From Desertibacillus haloalkaliphilus (GTDB lineage: Bacteria; Bacillota; Bacilli; Bacillales; KJ1-10-99), in the NCBI RefSeq assembly GCF_019039105.1, contig NZ_JAHPIV010000011.1, positions 1 to 64,000 of the forward strand: a stretch of 64,000 nt of DNA, in the 5' to 3' direction. The number at the start of each line of letters is the position of its first letter. Positions within the stretch are counted from its first letter, which is position 1. The notes beneath the pieces were generated by a model. The model made no database searches and was not told the DNA's origin. It saw nothing but the letters and a program-made list of their open reading frames with translations. The translations under genes were made by a program, and so were the position numbers. Positions 24,131 to 30,876 of the stretch are shown here, piece after piece.

Positions 24131-25540
24131 TTGGAACAATATCAAAAAGGATTTCGGTTAATTTTTTGGGGACTGATTCTGACGTTCATCGATTTTACGA
24201 TTAATGAAGTGTCTGCCTTACCTTCGTTTATCGGCTATTTGATCGTGCTAGCTGGAGTCAAAGCGGTCGCCGAACAAGACCCACAAGTAAAACGATTGAA
24301 GCCGTGGCTGAATGGACTGTTAATCGTTACTGCCCTCAGTTGGTTAAGCCTCTTTCAACGTCCTGATAATCTGCAAGGGGCGAGAGAGCAACAAGGGCCT
24401 TTTTATGTCGAGTTGCCACCATTTGACCTTCAACATCTAGCAAGTGGTCTCGAGATGGTCTTTAGCCTCGTGTTTGTGACCTTGCTTATGAACCTTTATC
24501 TTCTCATGCTAAGGCGAAGTGAGCATCCGTATTGGGAGCGAGTGTTTAGAAATCGCAGAAACTTTTATGTCGTTGTACATATACTCGTGCTCTTCCTCAT
24601 GCCTCTTGTGATGATCGGTCCTGCGGCCTTGGCCCTCCCGTTTGCACTCTTGATGCTGCTCAATTTTATTGCGTTTATCCGGGTTTTAATGAGTGCTTAC
24701 CGGATGAAGAAGCTTGCTGAGGCTGAGGAAATACGTGCTGAGGTTGGTGAGCAAGAACGGTTAACAGCGGTTTTCTTTGAGAAAAAGAAAGCATCACTCA
24801 TCGGTGCTATGGTGATTGTTGCTAGTTGGGGAATTGGTTTTTTCTGGGTGGAACAACACCGCCTTGACGAACCGTTATTTTTACCAACCTTTATTGCATA
24901 TGAAACCAATGAGCATCGCGAAACGCAGTTGTATTACCTCCATACGAACGGGTATAACCAGCAAGTCGTTGTAAACGGGCGGTTGAATGCCCCGCACCAG
25001 ACGGTGTTTTCGTACAGTTATTATGCGCTGAATGAGCTGCCACTTAACAGTTATGATCTCGAACATATACTTTTGGAACCGGATCAACTAAGGCAGTATG
25101 ATGGAACGCCAATCACCGATGTCGAGCCACTGCATGTAGCGAGATTAGAGCCACTTGCTGAGCGTGATGATCATTATATCGAGTTACGCTCAACCCGAAC
25201 TAGTTACGATGAAACAGCTGTGACATTTGAAGTTGTTGAATCTTTTACACTTATTGATGAATTTGCTCTCCCGTTTGACGACCAAATCGGTGATTATTTC
25301 TCGATTTCGTGGACGAGTGAGCGCAATCCTGTGTCCGTCGGGCAGTCGTTTTTACCAGGGGATAGACTGACGTTTACGCTGGAACCGTGCGGAGATATTG
25401 GTGGATTAGCCAGTGTTTCCGCCCCGCTTCGAGTTGAGATTGAGACGGACGAAGGAGACTCCTTCGAGCTTGATTTAACGTGGTTAACGTATCATCCTCA
25501 CTTTGAGCGGGACACGATAGAGGCTTATCTGCAACAATAA
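24131..25540 (+). CDS. uncharacterised multi-pass membrane protein with extracytoplasmic C-domain
   Basis: A 469-residue protein beginning at TTG after GAGGAGAGG. Residues 1-190 contain about six hydrophobic segments (GFRLIFWGLILTFIDFTI, LPSFIGYLIVLAGV, MVFSLVFVTLLMNLYLL, VVVHILVLFLMPLVM). A charged cytoplasmic helix (AEAEEIRAEVGEQE) follows, then one more membrane segment (LIGAMVIVASWGIGFFW, about 225-245), then about 220 residues predicted outside with beta-rich character (YDETAVTFEVVESFTLID). I do not recognise the family. It follows floT with only 91 nt between them, so a membrane-stress role is conceivable but unproven. Confidence 0.65.
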   Translation: MEQYQKGFRLIFWGLILTFIDFTINEVSALPSFIGYLIVLAGVKAVAEQDPQVKRLKPWLNGLLIVTALSWLSLFQRPDNLQGAREQQGPFYVELPPFDLQHLASGLEMVFSLVFVTLLMNLYLLMLRRSEHPYWERVFRNRRNFYVVVHILVLFLMPLVMIGPAALALPFALLMLLNFIAFIRVLMSAYRMKKLAEAEEIRAEVGEQERLTAVFFEKKKASLIGAMVIVASWGIGFFWVEQHRLDEPLFLPTFIAYETNEHRETQLYYLHTNGYNQQVVVNGRLNAPHQTVFSYSYYALNELPLNSYDLEHILLEPDQLRQYDGTPITDVEPLHVARLEPLAERDDHYIELRSTRTSYDETAVTFEVVESFTLIDEFALPFDDQIGDYFSISWTSERNPVSVGQSFLPGDRLTFTLEPCGDIGGLASVSAPLRVEIETDEGDSFELDLTWLTYHPHFERDTIEAYLQQ

Positions 25541-25582
25541 AATTAGTGCGCCGGTTTGGTGTGCATAGGAAGGGGAGTGTTT

Positions 25583-25717
25583 ATGGCGATTTTTTGGCTC
25601 ATTGCATTTGCATTATTAATGTCAACGCTCTTTGCGATTGAGCGGAAATTAACACGCATCAATCAACAAAATGAACAAATGATTGAGCTATTAAAAGGTA
25701 AACAAGATCGTGACTGA
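25583..25717 (+). CDS. small single-pass membrane protein, 44 residues
   Basis: A short ORF with an AGGGGAG ribosome binding site and an N-terminal transmembrane helix (MAIFWLIAFALLMSTLFAIE) followed by a polar tail (QQNEQMIELLKGKQ) that resembles a short coiled coil. It lies 42 nt after the larger membrane protein and directly before a strong terminator, so it is likely the last gene of that unit. Similar small membrane proteins are common in Bacillus; function unknown. Confidence 0.65.
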   Translation: MAIFWLIAFALLMSTLFAIERKLTRINQQNEQMIELLKGKQDRD

Positions 25718-25725
25718 TTATTCTC

Positions 25726-25761
25726 GCTGGCGTGAACACATGTGTTTATGTCAGCTTTTTT
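25726..25761 (+). terminator. rho-independent terminator
   Basis: The arms GCTGGCGTGAACACA (25726-25740) and TGTGTTTATGTCAGC (25741-25755) pair fully when three G-U pairs are allowed. Because the arms directly abut, the loop must form by melting the innermost pairs. TTTTTT follows. Confidence 0.85.
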
Positions 25762-25874
25762 GGTGGTGAACGGTTTTCCCCCGTGAGTGTTTAGCGGTGG
25801 AGTGAGAGAGCACCGCTATTTTTGATCAAGATGCGATTTCTTTTTCCTACGTCGCTGTAAACACACAATTGGTC

Positions 25875-26609
25875 TTAGTGATGCATTGGAGGTACATTTC
25901 TTAAAAGGAGGTGCTGATCTTCATTGATCGACACATGTAACTGATGTTGTTCATTGACAGAGGCAAAAAAGACAGACTGAGCCTTAGAAATGCCAGCTTG
26001 TTGTAATTGATCCTTGAGCCACTGTTCATCTAACTTTAATTTTTCGAGAACGTCGTAATAGATTTCACCATCTATAATGACTGGAAAGGATAGACCTGTT
26101 TTCTTTTTCGTGAGCCCAAGATCCTCGACTGTGACGGCTGACTTCTCGCCTTTCTTATGAATCGTAAGCTTGCCATTTCCTTCAATGATTGCGATCTTAA
26201 CGTCACTGACATCAAAGACATCATTTTCTCTGAGCATTTGTAAAATGTTATCAATCGAGTAACGGATCTTTGTTAAATTCTCGATTAGAAATTTACCCTG
26301 ATAAATGACAATCACCGGTTCAAAGGTGATAAGCCTCCCAAATGTTCTGTTCGTAATTTTGGTTTTTGTAACGAACACTTGGAATAAGGCAATCAATATA
26401 ATAGCAACAGCTGTATGAATATGATCAATGCTTGGATCCGCTAGGTCAGCCCCAACGACTGATCCGAGGATGAGCACAACTAAAAAGTCAAAAACCGGTA
26501 ACTCACCGATTGAACGCCTTCCCATAATCATCGTCATAACGAGTAAGAGTGGTAAAATGGTAATGATGCGTAAGAAGAGAATCCCTTGTTCTTTTAATAG
26601 TTGTTCCAA
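25875..26609 (-). CDS. DUF421 (YetF-type) membrane protein
   Basis: About 244 residues. Three N-terminal transmembrane segments (FLRIITILPLLLVMTMIMG, VFDFLVVLILGSVVGADL, AVAIILIALFQVFVT) include the family's RRSIGELPVFDFLV motif. The cytoplasmic DUF421 domain (LIENLTKIRYSIDNILQMLR, GKLTIHKKGEKSAVT, IDGEIYYDVLEKLKLDEQWL) fills the remainder. YetF/YrbG/YkjA relatives occur in spore and vegetative membranes; some YetF-type proteins act in germination or envelope resilience. The open frame reaches a GTG at 26621, but AAAGGTG fits the TTG at 26609. Start uncertain. Confidence 0.85.
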   Translation of the reverse strand: MEQLLKEQGILFLRIITILPLLLVMTMIMGRRSIGELPVFDFLVVLILGSVVGADLADPSIDHIHTAVAIILIALFQVFVTKTKITNRTFGRLITFEPVIVIYQGKFLIENLTKIRYSIDNILQMLRENDVFDVSDVKIAIIEGNGKLTIHKKGEKSAVTVEDLGLTKKKTGLSFPVIIDGEIYYDVLEKLKLDEQWLKDQLQQAGISKAQSVFFASVNEQHQLHVSINEDQHLLLRNVPPMHH

Positions 26610-26648
26610 AAGGTGACACACCTTTCATTACTTTTATATAAGAGACTA

Positions 26649-26677
26649 GGACAAAAGGTTGGTTTTACCTTTTGTCC
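26649..26677. repeat. small dispersed hairpin (copy 2)
   Basis: A perfect 11-bp stem, GGACAAAAGGT (26649-26659) / ACCTTTTGTCC (26667-26677). Together with its GAGACTA flank it matches the element at 71-90 read on the minus strand. It stands upstream of the DUF421 gene. Confidence 0.6.
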
Positions 26678-26732
26678 CATCCCCTAAGCAATAAGCGTAA
26701 CCGCTACCATCTTTTAGAAGCCTGGTGTGATT

Positions 26733-26774
26733 GAGGGCGCTGAAAAAGTGTGAACTTCACTTTTTCAGCGCCTC
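26733..26774. terminator. long hairpin, probable terminator of YckD-like gene
   Basis: GAGGGCGCTGAAAAAGTG (26733-26750) pairs with CACTTTTTCAGCGCCTC (26758-26774) with one bulged G and a 7-nt loop. It lies 34 nt downstream of the minus-strand gene at 26808. The same CTTTTTCAGCGCC string occurs after the terminator at 1531-1543. Confidence 0.75.
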
Positions 26775-26807
26775 TTACATGTGGCGAGTGAAGCGATTGC
26801 CAATCGT

Positions 26808-27146
26808 TTAACTAGTTTTGTCCTGATCTCCTTTATGTCCTTTTTTGCATTTGCCCCAAGTTGGAATATAGCCATTTTCCTCTAATTTTTCTTGATGTTT
26901 GTCAAACATTGAAATGATTTTATTCCCTTTTTCTTCTGTAAACACACCGAATTCAACGTACTTATCGATCATCTCTTTTTTCTGCTCATGGATGCTTTGT
27001 GAGAGGGCGGCTAATTCCTGTTGCTGCTGTTCGGTTAATTCAACCTGAATCGGGGCATCTTCACAACCCTCATGTGCCTCTGCTGCTGTCACAGACCCTA
27101 CGCATAAAAATAGTCCAACCATGAGACTGCAGAAAAATATTCTCAT
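26808..27146 (-). CDS. YckD-like secreted protein (DUF2680)
   Basis: A 112-residue exported protein. A signal peptide (MRIFFCSLMVGLFLCVGS, cleavage probably after TAAEA) precedes a charged domain with IQVELTEQQQQELAALSQSI and the DUF2680 pattern KEMIDKYVEFGVFTEEKG and HQEKLEENGYIPT. YckD-family proteins are small secreted proteins of unknown role. The first GTG (27155) lies inside the Shine-Dalgarno AAGGAGTG, so the ATG at 27146 is the start. Single-gene unit with a long terminator hairpin. Confidence 0.8.
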   Translation of the reverse strand: MRIFFCSLMVGLFLCVGSVTAAEAHEGCEDAPIQVELTEQQQQELAALSQSIHEQKKEMIDKYVEFGVFTEEKGNKIISMFDKHQEKLEENGYIPTWGKCKKGHKGDQDKTS

Positions 27147-27251
27147 CTGAAACACTCCTTACAATTAATTTCACGTTAGCTTTTGCTTTTCTTGAACATT
27201 TATCCATGGTTTACCAAAAAAACTGAGTCTTCTCGGTAAATGAATGTTTTG

Positions 27252-27428
27252 TTGTAGGATAGTACGGGTAGTACCTACTATAAGGAAAGTGATAAGAATG
27301 ATTAATTAATAATAACTACATTATCAATGAGAAGGAATTAGGTTATAGGTGCGACTAGAGGTGTAAGAGAGAATGAGGGAGCTGTCCTAGAAAGTTTTAG
27401 TGCACCTTTTTTGGGACAGCCTTTTTTT
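27252..27428 (+). ncRNA. candidate ~140-nt non-coding RNA
   Basis: A promoter-like pair TTGTAG (27252-27257) and TACTAT (27276-27281), spaced 18 bp, precedes a region with no usable ORF. It ends in a plus-strand terminator: GCTGTCC (27381-27387) / GGACAGC (27414-27420) followed by TTTTTTT. No plus-strand gene lies upstream to need this terminator. Transcript estimate is 27288-27428. Confidence 0.4.
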
Positions 27429-27442
27429 GCTCAATGAGTAGT

Positions 27443-27745
27443 TTATTGCTTGTTGCGCTGCGCGATTTCTTCTGTAACAACGAAAGCGAGGTCATCATTA
27501 CCGAATAACGATAATACTCCAAGTAATGTTTCATCAGGGATGTCCTCTGATTCGCTCTTCGGTACGGTTAAGTCTAGTGCTTGTTTAAGAGCGTCGTTAA
27601 CCGTTTGTTGTGGATATGCTCGCATGTATAAGTTTAACGGGTCGAGGTCATGATTGATGCACCACTGTGCAAATACGAGAACCATCATCTGTTCATCACG
27701 CTGATAATTTTCAACGACTTGTTGTTCGATCTCTTTTTTGTTCAT
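27443..27745 (-). CDS. uncharacterised small cytoplasmic protein
   Basis: A 100-residue acidic, mostly helical protein (MNKKEIEQQVVENYQRDEQM; FAQWCINHDLDPLNLYMRAYP; DETLLGVLSLFGNDDLAFVV). It has no signal peptide or membrane segment. The ATG is preceded by AAGGGGAG at 6 nt. It appears to be a single gene. I recognise it as a conserved-looking Bacillus-type hypothetical but cannot name a family. Confidence 0.7.
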   Translation of the reverse strand: MNKKEIEQQVVENYQRDEQMMVLVFAQWCINHDLDPLNLYMRAYPQQTVNDALKQALDLTVPKSESEDIPDETLLGVLSLFGNDDLAFVVTEEIAQRNKQ

Positions 27746-27889
27746 ACAATCTCCCCTTTATGCTGATATTCACTCATTATATAACGAATGGATGTGAAGG
27801 GAAAATAAAAGCATAGTGACATTGGAAAAATAGAGTTATGCTTGCTTCACACGGTTAAATGTAGATGACAGTGAGAAAGGGTGAACGAG

Positions 27890-28837
27890 ATGAGAGAGGA
27901 AAAGAATGTTGCGTTTGGAGACGATGTTACGATCAGTGGAACATTAACAATTCCGGAATCAAGAGATAAACACCTGCCTGCGATTTTAATTGTTTCTGGT
28001 AGTGGCCCAACAGACCGGGATGGAAATGCCCCACAATTGAAAGGAAATATTTATAAAGAGTTGGCTGATTTTCTTGAATCAATCGGTTTTGTGACATTAC
28101 GATATGACAAACGAGGGGTTGGTGAAAGTGAGGGTGACTTTGCAACTGCAGGAATGTCTGATTTAGTGACCGATGCGGTGAGTGCGGTCGCGTTTTTACG
28201 TGAGCATAGTCGTGTTGACCCGAATCGAATTGTCGTGTTAGGGCATAGTGAAGGCGGTCTGCTTGCCTCCGCGATTAATATGGGAACGGAGATTAATGGC
28301 ATCGTTATGCTGGCTGGTGGTGCTGGTGAAACCCTCCTTGAAGCGACTGATTATCAACGAGAGATCGCTTATGATCAATTAGAATCGCTCTCAGGTTTGA
28401 AGGGATTTTTGATTCGAAAATTAAAAATTGTCAACAAAGACAAGAAAAAAGCGAAGCGCCTCTTTGAAAAAATGAGAACAACTACCAAAGATACGATCAG
28501 GTATAACTTTGTGAAGTTAAATGCCAAATGGTGGCGTGAGCATATGCAATTTCAGTTGCCTGAAGCGTTGAACCAAATGACTTGTCCGCTTTTAGCCGTC
28601 ACAGGATCAAAGGATGTCCAATCAAACCCAAAGGCTCTAGATAAACTTGAACAGTATGTGTCAACTGATGTTGAAACACACGTCATTGAAAATATGAATC
28701 ATATGTTAAAAATTCAACATGAAGACATTGAAATACAAAGGCTTATGAGCATTTATAAGAAAGGGATCAATGAGCCGATGGCAAAGCAACTACAAGAGGT
28801 ATTAGAAACATGGTTAACCAAGCATTTTCGCAGGTGA
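27890..28837 (+). CDS. alpha/beta hydrolase (dienelactone hydrolase-like)
   Basis: A 315-residue hydrolase. The N-terminal strands (VTISGTLTIPES) precede the oxyanion segment IVSGSGPTDRDGN, RYDKRGVGESEGDF and the nucleophile elbow GHSEGG (Ser120). The acid is probably in TGSKDVQSNPK and the histidine in ENMNHMLK. This layout matches secreted or cytoplasmic 'alpha/beta hydrolase family' esterases with an N-terminal extension; no signal peptide is present. The open frame begins at GTG 27881, but AAAGGGTG supports the ATG at 27890. It stands alone; the substrate is unknown. Confidence 0.83.
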   Translation: MREEKNVAFGDDVTISGTLTIPESRDKHLPAILIVSGSGPTDRDGNAPQLKGNIYKELADFLESIGFVTLRYDKRGVGESEGDFATAGMSDLVTDAVSAVAFLREHSRVDPNRIVVLGHSEGGLLASAINMGTEINGIVMLAGGAGETLLEATDYQREIAYDQLESLSGLKGFLIRKLKIVNKDKKKAKRLFEKMRTTTKDTIRYNFVKLNAKWWREHMQFQLPEALNQMTCPLLAVTGSKDVQSNPKALDKLEQYVSTDVETHVIENMNHMLKIQHEDIEIQRLMSIYKKGINEPMAKQLQEVLETWLTKHFRR

Positions 28838-28975
28838 TCTCTGTTAGATGACTCATGAATGATAGGTGACAGATAGCAGGAGTGTTAGATCGGTCACAGT
28901 TTTGTTATAGTGCATTTTGTTACACTCGGTAATGGTAGGGAAAAATAAAAGTTAATTTATTATTATTATTATTAA

Positions 28976-29004
28976 TTGATAATAATTATAATCTGTGTTA
29001 TTCT
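28976..29004 (+). promoter_or_regulatory. dps promoter with PerR/Fur-type box
   Basis: TTGATA (28976-28981) and TATTCT (28999-29004) are spaced 17 bp. The 15-mer TGATAAT-A-ATTATAA (28977-28991) overlaps the -35 and differs by one base from both the PerR and Fur consensus boxes. PerR control of Dps/MrgA is established in Bacillus. Confidence 0.8.
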
Positions 29005-29046
29005 AAATACAGAAAGAGAACATTATAAAAAACAGGAGTGGTATAC

Positions 29047-29484
29047 ATGCAAAAACAATTAATTGAAGAACTTAATAAACAACTAGCAAACTGGAATGTC
29101 CTAAACACAAAGCTTCATAATTATCACTGGAATGTGACGGGAAGTGACTTTTTCACATTACATACAAAGTTCGAAGAGTTTTATAATGAAGCTGCTACAA
29201 CGATTGATGAAATTGCTGAGCGAATTTTAACGATCGGTGGGAAGCCAGTTGCGTCGTTATCCGAGTATCTAAAGGGCACAACGTTAAGTGAAGCAACGGG
29301 TACGGAAACAGCAAGAGAGATGGTCGCGGCGATTGCTAAAGATTTCGAACAGATCGTGGCAGAATCAAACGAGCTGATCGAAGTTGCTGAAAAAGCCAAT
29401 GATGAATCAACAGCTGATATGTTTATCCAAGTGAAGACAACATTAGAGCAACATATTTGGATGCTAAAAGCATTCTTAGGATAA
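29047..29484 (+). CDS. dps: Dps-family DNA-protecting ferritin
   Basis: A 145-residue mini-ferritin. The inter-subunit ferroxidase ligands are visible: His27 (LHNYHWNVTG), His39 (FFTLHTKFEEFY), Asp54 and Glu58 (TTIDEIAERIL). Dodecameric Dps oxidises iron with hydrogen peroxide and protects DNA. The start is ATG 29047, following AGGAGTG; a GTG nine bases earlier lies in that site. A PerR/Fur-type box in the promoter supports peroxide or iron regulation. A UUCG-loop terminator follows at 29568. Confidence 0.95.
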   Translation: MQKQLIEELNKQLANWNVLNTKLHNYHWNVTGSDFFTLHTKFEEFYNEAATTIDEIAERILTIGGKPVASLSEYLKGTTLSEATGTETAREMVAAIAKDFEQIVAESNELIEVAEKANDESTADMFIQVKTTLEQHIWMLKAFLG

Positions 29485-29567
29485 AACGTAACAAACACGT
29501 AAAGAAGAGGGGCAAGAAGCCTAGTGGGTTCTATTACCCATCGTAAAATTAACAAGATCATTATGCC

Positions 29568-29595
29568 AAAAAAGCACCGTTCGCGGTGCTTTTTT
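29568..29595 (+). terminator. terminator with TTCG tetraloop after dps
   Basis: AAAAAAGCACCG (29568-29579), loop TTCG, CGGTGCTTTTTT (29584-29595): a perfect 12-bp stem. Confidence 0.92.
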
Positions 29596-29718
29596 GTTCT
29601 TATTTAAGTAGAATTGGGCCGCGAGATGTCCTTCATCGTCTTCATCAAATTGTGGTGGGAGGGCGGAGCGCGCCAGTGAAGGGGTTTGTTCACACCGATT
29701 TTAATAGGAGTAGCTCGT

Positions 29719-30219
29719 TTGAGAAGCGCTAAAAAGAAAAGTTTTCAAGCGAATGTTTCCATGCAAGTTTGTCATATTAAGAGTATGGGGGTTGATAATT
29801 TGTTTTCGCTACGTGGTGACGCTTGGAAGTTTTATCAGAAATTACGGAGAACGGAACGGAACGGTGACAGCGTAAAACAGTTGAATGAGATCAAAGAAAT
29901 TGAAGAGATTCAATCGTTTTATGTGACGCTCGATGACGATACGCTACATAACATCCGCTACCGGATGCTAAAAGAAAAAGAAGGATCGGGAATGATCCCG
30001 ATTTTTGTGACCTCGATTCCTTGGCTGTTGTTTATTTTTTCAAAACAATTGCAGCAGTTGTTATTTGAAGGAGGGACATACCTTTGGCTCGTTTTTATTT
30101 TCATTTATGTGACAGTGCTTTTTTTTAGTGTCATTATTCATTTTCGTGAAAACGCTTGGGCCAATGTCCATATTGAACTCATTGGTGACGTGTTAAAACG
30201 AAGAGGCGATCAAAAGTAA
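29719..30219 (+). CDS. uncharacterised membrane protein
   Basis: A 166-residue protein: a charged N-terminal cytoplasmic half (WKFYQKLRRTERNGD, IKEIEEIQSFYVTLDDD) and two C-terminal transmembrane helices (MIPIFVTSIPWLLFIFS and YLWLVFIFIYVTVLFFSVII) ending in a basic tail. The frame reaches 29686, but AGGAG at 29706-29710 fits the TTG at 29719. I do not recognise a family. Upstream (29620-29690) is a short GC-rich non-coding stretch containing a GTCCTTCAT motif like that of the 52-bp array. Confidence 0.62.
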   Translation: MRSAKKKSFQANVSMQVCHIKSMGVDNLFSLRGDAWKFYQKLRRTERNGDSVKQLNEIKEIEEIQSFYVTLDDDTLHNIRYRMLKEKEGSGMIPIFVTSIPWLLFIFSKQLQQLLFEGGTYLWLVFIFIYVTVLFFSVIIHFRENAWANVHIELIGDVLKRRGDQK

Positions 30220-30273
30220 TCAAAAGATCAGCTCCCGGCTAGTCTACATCGCAGACTAGCCATCGACGTTTGT

Positions 30274-30624
30274 TTAGTCATTCATTCTGACATCAACGAT
30301 ATCGATAAACGATAAAAAAAACCGCTCTTCGAATTTGTCGATAATTCGAAGCTTTTTTTCGTGATAATCAATGTAGTGAACGTGACCAACGAGCGTATGA
30401 AATTCCCCTCTACTCCAATAAACGAATGCAAGGGCTTGATTTTCAACGACGGCGTCGCTGATCGTTTGTTCAAATTCCTCAAATTGCTGTGGGTCCAATT
30501 GCGGCCTCGGTACTTTCTCCACCTCGTTTGCCCATTCTTTGAGCATCGCTACGTGCTCTGGTAACATCATACTCGTCCATTTCAGTGTACCTCGATCTTT
30601 ATTGTTTGCCATTAGCGGTTCCAT
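30274..30624 (-). CDS. YolD-like protein, LexA-controlled
   Basis: A 116-residue YolD-family protein. The signature is NKDRGTLKWTSMMLPEHVAM, followed by FEEFEQTISDAV and a beta-rich C-terminal domain (GHVHYIDYHEKKLRIID) ending IDIVDVRMND. YolD-like proteins usually sit next to Y-family polymerases (UvrX/YqjW) and are SOS-linked; here no polymerase neighbour exists. The frame extends to 30687, but AAGGAGG fits the ATG at 30624. Two LexA-type boxes lie between promoter and gene. Confidence 0.85.
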   Translation of the reverse strand: MEPLMANNKDRGTLKWTSMMLPEHVAMLKEWANEVEKVPRPQLDPQQFEEFEQTISDAVVENQALAFVYWSRGEFHTLVGHVHYIDYHEKKLRIIDKFEERFFLSFIDIVDVRMND

Positions 30625-30642
30625 ATGATATAACCTCCTTGA

Positions 30643-30687
30643 CGAACTTTTGTTCTTATTATATACGAAAATATGTTCGTTATGCAA
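30643..30687 (-). promoter_or_regulatory. SOS promoter with two LexA boxes
   Basis: On the minus strand TTGCAT (30682-30687) and TATAAT (30658-30663) are spaced 18 bp. CGAAAATATGTTCG (30666-30679) in the spacer matches the Bacillus LexA consensus at 13 of 14 positions. CGAAC-TTTT-GTTC (30643-30655) just downstream of the -10 is a second, partial box. Confidence 0.8.
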
Positions 30688-30755
30688 GTGAGGGAGAAAA
30701 CACCATTTTTTGGTGACGTCAATATCAATTTGCTAAAATTCGTGCTACGATTACG

Positions 30756-30783
30756 TTGAAGTGACCAGAGGGACTCCTATAAG
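30756..30783 (+). promoter_or_regulatory. candidate promoter of addBA-like operon
   Basis: TTGAAG (30756-30761) and TATAAG (30778-30783) with 16-bp spacing, 94 bp before the AddB-like start. Confidence 0.45.
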
Positions 30784-30876
30784 AACAATAAAATAAATGA
30801 AACCTTTTTAAGATAACCGTGGCTAAGGTATCATCATCTAGTCACACAAGAGCTGGGAATAAAGGAGAGAGTGCTC

